Of a stretch of 64,000 nt of DNA, positions 47,033-54,955 are shown in pieces (the first letter of the stretch is position 1; every line of letters starts with the position of its first letter). Made by a program: the position numbers and the translations under genes. The notes beneath the pieces were generated by a model that was given only the letters and a program-made list of their open reading frames with translations, did not search any database and was not told the DNA's origin. The stretch lies in NCBI GenBank assembly GCA_019359125.1, contig JAHHHY010000003.1, forward strand, positions 124,001 through 188,000, written 5' to 3'. Origin of the DNA: Pleurocapsa minor GSE-CHR-MK 17-07R. GTDB lineage: Bacteria; Chloroflexota; Anaerolineae; Aggregatilineales; Phototrophicaceae.

Positions 47033-47920
47033 ATGACGACAAGAATTGCAGAAGCAAGCGGCACCTTCATGCTGGGTGGCGACATCCCGGTCAACCGGCT
47101 CGGCTTTGGCGCGATGCGCATCACCGGCAAAGGCATCTGGGGCGAACCCGCCGATCACGCCGAGGCGATTCGCGTGCTCAAGCGCCTGCCCGAACTGGGC
47201 ATCAACTTTATCGACACGGCCGACGCCTACGGCCCCGATGTCAGCGAGGATCTGATTCGCGAGGCGCTGCACCCGTATGAGGACGGCATGATCGTAGCCA
47301 CCAAAGGCGGGCTGACGCGCCACGGCCCCGATGAATGGCACCCGGTTGGGCGCAAAGAGTATCTGCGCCAGTGCGTGATGATGAGCCTGCGCCGTCTGGG
47401 CGTGGAGCGCATCGACCTGTGGCAGCTGCACCGCATCGACCCGCGCACCGACCGCGACGAACAGTTTCAGGTGATCGCCGACATGCAGCGCGAAGGGCTC
47501 ATTCGCCATGTCGGCCTGAGCGAAGTGGGCATCGAGGAAATTGAGGCGGCCCGCAAATTCTTCCCGGTCGTCAGCGTGCAGAACCTGTATAACCTGGTCT
47601 ATCGCCAGCATGAAGACGTGCTGGACTACTGCGAACGCGAGAATATCGCCTTCATCCCGTGGTTTCCGCTGGCGGCGGGCGGCCTGGCCCAGCCGGGCAG
47701 CACACTGAGCGAGATGGCCGCGCGCCTGAATGCGTCCCCGTCGCAGGTGGCGCTGGCGTGGGTGCTGAAACGAAGCCCGGTGATGCTGCCGATCCCCGGC
47801 ACAGGCAGCGTGAAGCACCTGGAGGAAAACACCGCCGCGGCGGGCATCCAGCTTTCAGACGAAGACTACGCGACGCTGGACGCTCTTGGCCGCGCCGAGT
47901 GGTCGCGCTCGCGGGGGTAG
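47033..47920 (+). CDS. Aldo/keto reductase
   Basis: A 295-residue TIM-barrel oxidoreductase. The ATG at 47033 follows GGAG. The catalytic tetrad is visible: D and Y in [10 protein letters not shown] in VATKGG, and H in [30 protein letters not shown] is the NADPH-binding region. It is of the YdbC/oxidoreductase AKR type. Substrate unknown. Confidence 0.92.
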   Translation: MTTRIAEASGTFMLGGDIPVNRLGFGAMRITGKGIWGEPADHAEAIRVLKRLPELGINFIDTADAYGPDVSEDLIREALHPYEDGMIVATKGGLTRHGPDEWHPVGRKEYLRQCVMMSLRRLGVERIDLWQLHRIDPRTDRDEQFQVIADMQREGLIRHVGLSEVGIEEIEAARKFFPVVSVQNLYNLVYRQHEDVLDYCERENIAFIPWFPLAAGGLAQPGSTLSEMAARLNASPSQVALAWVLKRSPVMLPIPGTGSVKHLEENTAAAGIQLSDEDYATLDALGRAEWSRSRG

Positions 47921-47931
47921 ATGGCGAGGAA

Positions 47932-47960
47932 AGCGGGAAGCCTGATCCGGGCTTCCCGCT
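47932..47960. terminator. Terminator hairpin between AKR and TIR-STING genes
   Basis: AGCGGGAAGCC (47932-47942) pairs perfectly with GGCTTCCCGCT (47950-47960), 7-base loop, between convergent genes. The U-tract is weak. Confidence 0.65.
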
Positions 47961-48012
47961 GTATGTACCCACGCCCCGTCCTTGCCACACTGGCCAGGGG
48001 CGGCACAAGCCC

Positions 48013-49182
48013 CTACTTCCAGATAGAGCGCAGCCAGGCCATTTCGGAAGTCGTGTCGTCGGGGTCATACCACAAAATGCGGATACGCTGATTGATCTCC
48101 AGGTCGTCTCCGTCCACCCACCATTTCAGCACAAATCCAAATCGCTCTATTTGCTCCTGCTGAAGGAACTGCGTTTCATCTTCCCGGCTTCGGTACCATG
48201 TATGTTCATCGATGCGCTTGCCATCCTGCCACCACTCGTCCTTGCTGGGATGAGAGAAGCGCAGGTTGATGCGCCGCTCAATCCATGACTGCATGCTGCT
48301 GAGCGTGGTGGGGATATCAAACAGATCATGCCCGCTGGCATTCTCGCTGGCCAGAAAGGATATCGGCCGGGCGGCGGCGCGGATGACTGCCTCGCGCATA
48401 TGTTCCTTCAGCCGGCCCACACTGGCGAAGGTGGCATAGTGGATTTTGGACGGCACCACAATATTGACACGGACATCCGCGCGATCCGCCGCGCCTGTGC
48501 CGATCCGGTCGATTTCACTCCGATCCTTCGAATCCAGGATGACAACATCGTTCTGATACTCGTCCGACCCCTCTTTCTTCTGGTTGATGCTCCTCACAGC
48601 TGACTGAATGAAGTTATAGTAGCCCAGCGCCAGCCCTGCTGCCGGGGAGGTCTCTTCCAGCTTCTGAATTTCCTTGCGCGGCTGATCGAGTCGTGACAGG
48701 TTCTTCTCAATATCACCGATCACGCTTTCCATCTTGGTATAAAGCGCTTCCGCATCAGGAATCTGGATCACGTGCCGCGTCAGCATCGGGCGAATTTCAG
48801 CGGGAAGCTGCTTCTCCCTCGGCACCTTTGCGCCCTTGATGCAGATCGGGCACATGTACTTGTTTTCCTTCACCGCCAGCGCAATCTCTTCATTCACATA
48901 ATCGACCTTGCCAGAGTCAATCGCCTTCGCGATCAGGTTCTGCTCCAGGATTTTCAGCCATTTCGGGCCGATGATCGGCACAAATACGTCACAGTCCTGT
49001 ACGGTCGCCTTGATGACCTTGTCGAATTCAGCGCCGGCCTGATTACTGGCAATATCGATGTACACATTCTCAAGGCCGTAATGAATACCGAACCATGTGC
49101 GAATGTGATAGACAAAATCGGCGTTGTCATCGCGCCGATAACTGATAAAGACTTTACGCGGTGGTTTGCTGCCCAGATTCAT
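48013..49182 (-). CDS. TIR-STING effector protein
   Basis: A 389-residue protein with two domains. Residues 8-150 are a TIR domain: KVFISYRRDD at the BB-loop start, YIDIASNQAGAEF, and the likely NADase Glu in YVNEEIALAV (E98/E99). Residues about 175-345 look like a prokaryotic STING domain: AAGLALGYYNFI parallels the GLAxxYY opening of STING, VRVNIVVP parallels its ligand-pocket strand, and FDIPTTLSSM its PTTL-like motif. In known TIR-STING proteins, cyclic di-GMP binding drives filament formation and NAD+ breakdown during phage defence. GGAG precedes the ATG. The gene follows a GGDEF gene by 24 bp; no CD-NTase is near. A C-terminal extension after residue 345 is unassigned. Confidence 0.82.
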   Translation of the reverse strand: MNLGSKPPRKVFISYRRDDNADFVYHIRTWFGIHYGLENVYIDIASNQAGAEFDKVIKATVQDCDVFVPIIGPKWLKILEQNLIAKAIDSGKVDYVNEEIALAVKENKYMCPICIKGAKVPREKQLPAEIRPMLTRHVIQIPDAEALYTKMESVIGDIEKNLSRLDQPRKEIQKLEETSPAAGLALGYYNFIQSAVRSINQKKEGSDEYQNDVVILDSKDRSEIDRIGTGAADRADVRVNIVVPSKIHYATFASVGRLKEHMREAVIRAAARPISFLASENASGHDLFDIPTTLSSMQSWIERRINLRFSHPSKDEWWQDGKRIDEHTWYRSREDETQFLQQEQIERFGFVLKWWVDGDDLEINQRIRILWYDPDDTTSEMAWLRSIWK

Positions 49183-49206
49183 GCACTATCTCCGTTAGCC
49201 GTCTGG

Positions 49207-50142
49207 CTACTGCTGAAAGAAGCGATACTGGTCTTTTCCGCCCTCTTTCGCGCGGTACATCGCGATGTCAGCATTCTGCAGCAGTTCAGACACCGAGTTT
49301 CCGTCGTGCGGATACAGGCAAATCCCCAGACTGGCAGTGGTCTGGAAGGTCGCGGTTTGCACCATAAACGGCCGACGAAGAGATTCCAGCACCAGCGTGC
49401 CTGCCTGCGCCGCTGCTGCACGATCCGCACCAATCAGGATAAACGCGAATTCGTCGCCGCCCATCCGCGCGAGGATAGTGGAACCAGGCAACGTGTCTGC
49501 CACCTGCGCCAGCATCTGCCCGACATGGTAAATAAACTGGTCGCCGACACTGTGCCCGCCAAAACGGTTGATGCGTTTGAAATCGTCAATGTCCACCACC
49601 AGAATCGCCAGGTTCTGGACAGGCGAGGCGATCAGTTCCGCCAGTTTTTGATGAAAGTACAGCCGATTGGGTAATTTCGTCAGGATATGGTCGTGCGTCT
49701 GAAGATACGTGACCTGCTGCCTGAGCTGCTGTGCCCGAATGAAACTGGCGATGCCCATCCTGACCGGCACGGACAGCATCTCCAGCCGATCCATGTCATA
49801 GCCACCGCCCGGCAAAAATACCCAGCCCAACCGTTCAGCATTCAATCCCAACGCCAGCCACCCATCACCACTGATACTGGTGACATCCGGCTGATCATCA
49901 GGTAGCTGAAGACCGCTCGCATCAAATGGCAAAATCCCGGCCGAGTTGTCCATCAGCAGCCCTTCAGGACACCAGTCTGGCTGCGGATAAATCAGGCAAA
50001 CAGCACTTTGCGCGCCGGTTACCTCCACGGCAAAGCGCAGGACTTCCGCCATCATCAACGCGAGGTCGTCGGCAGCGACGAGCGTCTGGCAGAAACCAAG
50101 GAACTTGGCATGCAATTCGGAATTGCGTGTTGGCAGTACCAA
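49207..50142 (-). CDS. GAF-GGDEF diguanylate cyclase
   Basis: A 311-residue soluble protein from a TTG start; an in-frame TGA lies three codons upstream, so the frame cannot begin earlier. A GAF-like sensor occupies about residues 15-135. The GGDEF domain (150-311) has VVDIDDFKRIN for metal and an intact active site ARMGGDEF (227-232), so it should make cyclic di-GMP. The RxxD inhibitory site normally located nine residues before GGDEF is absent (Pro and Thr at those places). No membrane helix. It is the first gene of a two-gene unit with TIR-STING. Confidence 0.88.
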   Translation of the reverse strand: MVLPTRNSELHAKFLGFCQTLVAADDLALMMAEVLRFAVEVTGAQSAVCLIYPQPDWCPEGLLMDNSAGILPFDASGLQLPDDQPDVTSISGDGWLALGLNAERLGWVFLPGGGYDMDRLEMLSVPVRMGIASFIRAQQLRQQVTYLQTHDHILTKLPNRLYFHQKLAELIASPVQNLAILVVDIDDFKRINRFGGHSVGDQFIYHVGQMLAQVADTLPGSTILARMGGDEFAFILIGADRAAAAQAGTLVLESLRRPFMVQTATFQTTASLGICLYPHDGNSVSELLQNADIAMYRAKEGGKDQYRFFQQ

Positions 50143-50172
50143 TCCAGGTCACCTTTGATTCGACGATGCACT

Positions 50173-50257
50173 TCACCCGCACCACGCCCGAGCGGCCTCT
50201 GCGAGCACAGCATCGCAACGAAACGCGCTCGACGGCGGCATGGGCGCCCTCGCCCGG
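50173..50257 (-). pseudogene. Decayed copy of the M20 peptidase 3' end
   Basis: This 85-base stretch matches the last 101 bases of the M20 peptidase gene (50507-50607): both read GEGAHAAVERVSL and share ACCCGCACCACGCCCG. It has substitutions and lacks about 16 bases, breaking the frame. It lies just upstream of the GGDEF gene and marks a past duplication or recombination at this spot. Confidence 0.75.
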
Positions 50258-50321
50258 AATCACCCGGTCCCTTAATCAACTAAGAAGGATTATTCCACCA
50301 AAGTTGCTGGATTCAACGGGG

Positions 50322-50495
50322 CTACAGGTCCGTGATTTCCGGGACGTGCGCATCTTCATACCGCGTAATCAGGACGCCGATAGCTTCTATAATCGGCGCA
50401 AATGAATGGTCTTCATCCTCTCCCGCTTCATCTATCAGGCTATCGAGCCAGTCGACAAGTTGTTGATACATCTCAGGACTGATTGTAACCTGCAT
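50322..50495 (-). CDS. Small HigA-like (N-terminal part) protein
   Basis: A 57-residue ORF, ATG 11 bp after the M20 peptidase stop. DEAGEDEDHSFAPIIEAIGVLI and TRYEDAHVPEI resemble the N-terminal half of COG5499/HigA-type antitoxins, which end this segment with a YEExHYPI motif before an HTH. The HTH half is missing, so this is either a truncated antitoxin or a small stand-alone protein. No toxin is adjacent. Confidence 0.5.
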   Translation of the reverse strand: MQVTISPEMYQQLVDWLDSLIDEAGEDEDHSFAPIIEAIGVLITRYEDAHVPEITDL

Positions 50496-50506
50496 CGCAC
50501 TATCCC

Positions 50507-51661
50507 TCACCCGCACCACGCCCGTGCAGCCTCGGCCAGCACAGCAGCGGAGCGGAACACGCTGGCCAGCGAGACGCGCTCGACGGCGGCATGCGCGCCC
50601 TCGCCCGTGGGGCCAAAGGTCACCGTGGGGATGCCCGCCGCGCCCAGAATCGCGCTGTCCATCCAGAACGGCACCCCGCCCACCGGCAGCTCCGCCCCGT
50701 TCACGCGGACCAGCCCGTCCTGCACGGCGCGTACAATGGCGTGGTCTGCTGGCAGCTCGTAGCCCTCGCGGGTGAAGTCGAGCGTCACCTCGCCGCGAAA
50801 CGAGGCATCCCGCGCCTGCCAGTCCGCCAGCGCGTCGCGCCACAGGTCCAGCAGCACATCCCCGCGCTCGTCCGGCAGCAAACGATGCTCGATGCGCAGC
50901 GTGCACGCGTCGGGATACGTGCTCAGCCCCAGCCCGCCCTGAATCAAACTGGCATGGACGCTCGGCCTGCCCAACAGCGCATGCGTCCGCCGGGGCAGGA
51001 TGTCGCGCTCCATGCCATCCAGCGTATGCAGCAGGTTGCCCATCGCGCGGATGGCATCGGCCCCCAGGTCATAGCGGCTGCCATGCGCGGCCACGCCACG
51101 CGTCGTCAGCGTCAGCCAGGCGAAGCCCTTGTGCGCGATAATCACGCGGTCGTCGGTCGGCTCGGTCAGGATGGCGGCATCTGCCCGCACCTTGGTCACC
51201 AGATGCTCCATGCCGATGCTGGCGTATTCCTCGTCGCACACGAAGCCAAGCACGAGGTCCCCGGCAGGCGTGAAGCCCTCGCGTTTGAGCGCGTCCACGG
51301 CGCTGAGCGCGGCGACCACCCCGCCTTTCATGTCATACGTCCCGCGCCCGTACATCCAGTCGCCCTCGATGCGCGCATCCAGCGGGTCGCCGACCATGTC
51401 TTTCAGGCTGACGGTGTCGATGTGGCCGGTCAGCAGCAGGCTTTTGCCCCCGCCAGACCCGCGCCAGCGCGCAATCGTGTTGCAGCGTCCGGGCGCGACC
51501 TCATGCACCTCGACCTCCAGGCCGATCGTGCGGCAGGCGGCGGCCAGCCAGTGAGCGGCCTCGCGCTCGCCAGCGCCGGACGGGTCGAGGTCAGGATTGA
51601 CCGAGTCGATGCACACCAGCTGGCGCAGCCATTCGGTCGTCTGGAGGGTGTCGATGGGCAT
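50507..51661 (-). CDS. M20-family metallopeptidase (ArgE/DapE-like)
   Basis: A 384-residue enzyme; ATG at 51661 after AGGA. Metal ligands: LTGHIDTV (His and catalytic Asp), GRGTYDMKGG (bridging Asp), CDEEYAS (catalytic Glu and ligand), LTEPTD, and a C-terminal GEGAHAAVE. The dimerisation lid domain lies in the middle. Family members deacylate or cleave acyl-amino acids and dipeptides. It is the penultimate gene in a chain from glpC through a TfoX-like gene; whether all are one transcript is uncertain. Confidence 0.9.
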   Translation of the reverse strand: MPIDTLQTTEWLRQLVCIDSVNPDLDPSGAGEREAAHWLAAACRTIGLEVEVHEVAPGRCNTIARWRGSGGGKSLLLTGHIDTVSLKDMVGDPLDARIEGDWMYGRGTYDMKGGVVAALSAVDALKREGFTPAGDLVLGFVCDEEYASIGMEHLVTKVRADAAILTEPTDDRVIIAHKGFAWLTLTTRGVAAHGSRYDLGADAIRAMGNLLHTLDGMERDILPRRTHALLGRPSVHASLIQGGLGLSTYPDACTLRIEHRLLPDERGDVLLDLWRDALADWQARDASFRGEVTLDFTREGYELPADHAIVRAVQDGLVRVNGAELPVGGVPFWMDSAILGAAGIPTVTFGPTGEGAHAAVERVSLASVFRSAAVLAEAARAWCG

Positions 51662-51692
51662 GGGGAGTCTTCCTGGGAGTAAGGCTGGCGGG

Positions 51693-52037
51693 TCAGCGTT
51701 TCTTCTTTTTCGACGGCCACGCCAGCACATCGTCGATGCTGAGCTGCATCCACGCGGGCAGCAGGTCGTCGTCATGCCAGATATAGTCGGGCACGGTCAG
51801 GTACAGGCGCGTCCAGGACAAATGGCGCGCCTCGGCAGACACGGTCATCAGGTCGTCCTGCGTCGGTTTGGCAAATTTCAGCGCCGGGCCTTCGCTGTGC
51901 AGCACGAAAAAGATGCGCTCGCGCACATAGCCGCCCAGCCCGCCAAACATCGGCTGGAAGCGCAGCTCAAGCTCTGGCGGCGGCAGCGGGCACAGGTCGG
52001 TCAGGCGGGCGATCACCTCGCGATGATACGGGTTCAT
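51693..52037 (-). CDS. TfoX N-terminal domain protein
   Basis: A 114-residue protein with the TfoX_N fold: QPMFGGLGGYVRERIFFVL and PALKF, ending in a Lys/Arg tail (PSKKKKR). Stand-alone TfoX_N proteins are of unknown biochemical role; the Sxy/TfoX link to competence holds only for gamma-proteobacterial full-length proteins. The ATG overlaps the glpC stop (ATGA), so it is translated from the same message. Confidence 0.82.
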   Translation of the reverse strand: MNPYHREVIARLTDLCPLPPPELELRFQPMFGGLGGYVRERIFFVLHSEGPALKFAKPTQDDLMTVSAEARHLSWTRLYLTVPDYIWHDDDLLPAWMQLSIDDVLAWPSKKKKR

Positions 52038-53326
52038 GACAGCGCCATCAGGCCATAGGCGGCGGCCAGCACCTGCACCGGATGCACGCTTTTGGCCCCG
52101 GTCGCGTGGGTGATCTGCCAGCGACAGGTCTCGCTGTCGCAGATGACCGGCTGATGCGCCCCAATAGCGCGCACCTGGTCAAACAGCGGCTTGCCCACTT
52201 CCATGGCGATGTCATACTTCTCGGCCTTCACGCCATACGTGCCCGCGATGCCGCAGCAGGCCGCGCCGGAACGCTCCACGGTCATGCCCGGAATCAGCTC
52301 AAACAGGTCGAGCGCGGGCTGGCCGATATGGTGCAGTTTCTGCTGGCACGGCGCGTGATACACCACCGGGCCGGTCAGCGGCAGGGCAGACAAGTCGGTG
52401 CGCAGTTCGCCGCGCTGATGCAGGTCAAGCAGGAATTCGCTGATGTCCCACACCTGCGCTGACACGCTGTCTCGCTCAGGATGCTCAAGCTGGAGGATCT
52501 CGCGGTAGTCGCTTTTCAGGCTGAGCGTGCACGACGTGCTTGCGCCCACAATCGGGACGCCGCGCCGCGCATAGTCGGCCAGGCTGTCGAGATTACGCCC
52601 GGCATACTCGCGCGCCGCCTTGAATTCACCGTTGCTTTGCAGCGGCAGCCCGCAGCAGTTCTGCTCTGGCAGCACGACATCATAGCCATTGTGCGCCAGC
52701 ACCAGTACCGCCGCCCTGCTGGCCGCCGTGTCGTAGTAATTGCCGCTGCACCCGTGGAAATAGGCCACCTGCCCGCGGACGGGCTGCGCTGCGACCGGCT
52801 TGTTGCGGGCGAACCACTCGCGGAAGCTGGTGAAGCTCCACGCGGGCAGCGGCGCATCGCGGTGCACGCCGATGATCTTCTCGGCGATGATGCGCGCCGG
52901 GCGGATTTTCGCGCCAAAGTTCAGCAGCGGCGCGAATTTATGCCCCAGCTTGCCCACCAGCTCGGCGCGACCCAGCACGCGGTTGCGCAGCGGAATCTTG
53001 CCGTCATACAGGCGTTCGCGCGCCCGCGTATTCATCTCCATGATTTTCACGCCGTGCGGGCACACCATCGAGCACACGCCGCAGCCGGAGCAGTAATCGA
53101 CACTTTTGTCAGGCGAGTCGTCGCCACGGTCTGCCGGGTGACGAAAACGCTGCGCCTGCGGCCCCACAGTCTTCGGCCCCGGAAACAACGCGGTCACCGG
53201 CGCGACCGGGCAGGCCGACGTGCAGATATTGCATTTGACGCAGAAATCGGCCGTGAACTCGGCGTAGTCGTAGGCGTCAAACGGATTGTCATCAAACAGG
53301 GTCAGGTTGGGTGCGGGATCGGTCAT
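52034..53326 (-). CDS. glpC: Anaerobic glycerol-3-phosphate dehydrogenase subunit C
   Basis: A 430-residue iron-sulfur protein. Two [4Fe-4S] sites are in the N-terminal 100 residues (CVKCNICTSACP, CSGCGVCSMVCP). Two CCG domains follow (FHGCSGNYYD with NCCGLPL, and YHAPCQQKLH with ACCGIAG). GlpC passes electrons from the GlpAB dimer to the membrane quinone. Its partner, the GlpA-GlpB fusion, lies 44 kb away at 5516-8317, which is unusual. Confidence 0.93.
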   Translation of the reverse strand: MTDPAPNLTLFDDNPFDAYDYAEFTADFCVKCNICTSACPVAPVTALFPGPKTVGPQAQRFRHPADRGDDSPDKSVDYCSGCGVCSMVCPHGVKIMEMNTRARERLYDGKIPLRNRVLGRAELVGKLGHKFAPLLNFGAKIRPARIIAEKIIGVHRDAPLPAWSFTSFREWFARNKPVAAQPVRGQVAYFHGCSGNYYDTAASRAAVLVLAHNGYDVVLPEQNCCGLPLQSNGEFKAAREYAGRNLDSLADYARRGVPIVGASTSCTLSLKSDYREILQLEHPERDSVSAQVWDISEFLLDLHQRGELRTDLSALPLTGPVVYHAPCQQKLHHIGQPALDLFELIPGMTVERSGAACCGIAGTYGVKAEKYDIAMEVGKPLFDQVRAIGAHQPVICDSETCRWQITHATGAKSVHPVQVLAAAYGLMALS

Positions 53327-53475
53327 GCGCTGTCCACCAGCTAAGCATCATGTTGTGCCGCTGAGTGTAGCGCAAAACAGGCGCGTTGGGCAGCAGTCAG
53401 GCCAATGCCGTCCAATCGCTCTTGCCTCGTATTCCAAACAGATTTAGACTTTATTCTGGGCTGGCACGATCAGCC

Positions 53476-53522
53476 CCGCGATGAGGCTCGTGTTACACCA
53501 GCGATGGTTAATGGCTTCTACC
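53476..53522 (+). ncRNA. Fluoride riboswitch (crcB motif) aptamer
   Basis: The sequence follows the known fluoride aptamer. CGCG (53477-53480) and CGTG (53489-53492) pair around ATGAGGCT. A second small hairpin is CCA-GCGA-TGG (53498-53507). GAGGC in the first loop (53483-53487) can form the pseudoknot with GCTTC (53514-53518) in ATGGCTTCTAC. GCGATGAGGC and TGGCYTCTAC are the conserved blocks of the Thermotoga aptamer. It sits in the leader of a CLC-F type gene, the expected partner. Confidence 0.9.
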
Positions 53523-53555
53523 CGCATCATGCATGGGTAGAAGCCATTTTTGTTT
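53510..53555 (+). terminator. Fluoride-switch expression-platform terminator
   Basis: AATGGCTTCTACCC (53510-53523) pairs perfectly with GGGTAGAAGCCATT (53535-53548), followed by TTTGTTT. The left arm contains the pseudoknot strand of the fluoride aptamer, so ligand-bound aptamer and terminator exclude each other: fluoride should permit read-through into the antiporter gene 24 bp downstream. Confidence 0.9.
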
Positions 53556-53578
53556 CAGGACAGCAGAAAGGCCAGAGC

Positions 53579-54925
53579 ATGGCTCCACGACAGTTTGACC
53601 TGCGCGCCATTGGCACCCGCCTGCGGTTTGCCCAGCGCGCCGCCTATTTCCGCACCCTGCTCAAATGGCTGCTGCTGGGCAGCGTGGTCGGCGTCGTTGC
53701 CGGAGCGGCAGCGGCATTGTTTCTGGCTGCGCTGGAGTGGGTCACGACGATTCGGTTGGCGAACGCATGGCTGCTGTTTCTGCTGCCCGCGGCCGGATTC
53801 GCCATCAGCTGGGTTTACCTGAAATTCGGACGGACATCCGGGCGCGGCAACAACCTGATTCTGGATGAATTGTTCGAGTTTAAGGAGAACCTGCCGCGCC
53901 GGATGGCCCCGCTGGTGCTGATCGGCACGGTCGTCGGGCACCTGTTCGGCGCATCGGTCGGGCGCGAAGGCACCGCTGTGCAGATGGGCGCCAGCCTGGC
54001 CGACGGCCTGCGCCGGCTGCTGGGGCTGAACGCGGATGATCGTCGGCTGATGCTGATGGCGGGTATCAGCGGCGGCTTCGGCGCTGTCTTCGGCACGCCG
54101 GCGGCCGGCGCAATTTTCGGCATGGAGGTGCAGTCGATCGGGCGCACCCGCTATGACGGCCTGATTCCATGCGTGACCGCTTCGGTCATCGGCGACCTGA
54201 CGGCGCGGGCGCTGGGCGCGACCCATACCCTGACCCCGCAGCTTCCGGCTATCGACCTGGATGCGCTGCTGCTCGTCAAAATGGTCATCGCGGGCGTGTT
54301 GTTCGGGCTGTGCGCGCTGGCTTTCATCGAGCTGACGCATCTGGTGAAAGCGACACAGGCGCGCATGATCGCTTATGCCCCTTACCGGCCAGTCATCGGC
54401 GCGCTGGTCATCATCGCGCTGACGCTGCTGCTGGGCACGCATGACTATCTCGGCCTCAGCATCCCGCTCATCGGGGACGCACTGGATGGCACAGGTGTGC
54501 TGCCGCTGGCGTTTCTGGCCAAGCTGGTCTTCACGGCGATTTGTCTGGGGTCGGGCTTTGTCGGCGGGGAGGTGACGCCGCTGTTTGTGATGGGCGCGAC
54601 GCTGGGTTACACACTGGGCGGCGTGCTGGGCGTTGATACCACACTGATGGCTGCAGCCGGATTCGTCGCGGTGTTTGCGGCGGCCAGCAATACCCCCTTG
54701 ACGTGCGTCGTGCTGGGCATGGAGCTGTTTGGCGGCGGCGCGCTGGCCTATATCCTGATCGCCTGCGTGGTCGCGTATGTGTCCAGCGGCCACCGCAGCA
54801 TTTATGCCTCACAGCTTGTCGGCACGCCGAAAATGATGGTGTCTTCCCTGCCCCGCGACATCACACTGGAGTCCTATCGCCAGGAAAGGGAAGACCGCCA
54901 CGATCACCAGACGGTAGAAAACTGA
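53579..54925 (+). CDS. CLC-F type fluoride/proton antiporter
   Basis: A 448-residue CLC-family membrane protein. The ATG at 53579 is chosen because the frame upstream runs through the riboswitch. The CLC signatures are GRTSGRGNNLILDE, GASVGREGTAVQMG (Thr following GREG, not Pro as in chloride CLCs) and GSGFVGGEVTPLFVMGA. GREGT and the NNLI stretch are features of the CLC-F subclass, which exports fluoride against protons. The upstream fluoride riboswitch supports this. The short C-terminus has no CBS domain. Confidence 0.92.
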   Translation: MAPRQFDLRAIGTRLRFAQRAAYFRTLLKWLLLGSVVGVVAGAAAALFLAALEWVTTIRLANAWLLFLLPAAGFAISWVYLKFGRTSGRGNNLILDELFEFKENLPRRMAPLVLIGTVVGHLFGASVGREGTAVQMGASLADGLRRLLGLNADDRRLMLMAGISGGFGAVFGTPAAGAIFGMEVQSIGRTRYDGLIPCVTASVIGDLTARALGATHTLTPQLPAIDLDALLLVKMVIAGVLFGLCALAFIELTHLVKATQARMIAYAPYRPVIGALVIIALTLLLGTHDYLGLSIPLIGDALDGTGVLPLAFLAKLVFTAICLGSGFVGGEVTPLFVMGATLGYTLGGVLGVDTTLMAAAGFVAVFAAASNTPLTCVVLGMELFGGGALAYILIACVVAYVSSGHRSIYASQLVGTPKMMVSSLPRDITLESYRQEREDRHDHQTVEN

Positions 54926-54955
54926 GGGCCGTCGCAGTCTGATGACCTGAGTTTT

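Noticed and set aside
48013-50142. Canonical CBASS operon
   Set aside because: A CD-NTase (GS-x-hydrophilic, nucleotidyltransferase motif) was looked for in the flanking genes and is absent; only a GGDEF protein is present.
53405-53578. N-terminal extension of the CLC gene from the ATG at 53405
   Set aside because: The extension would translate the fluoride riboswitch and its terminator; CLC homology begins after 53579.
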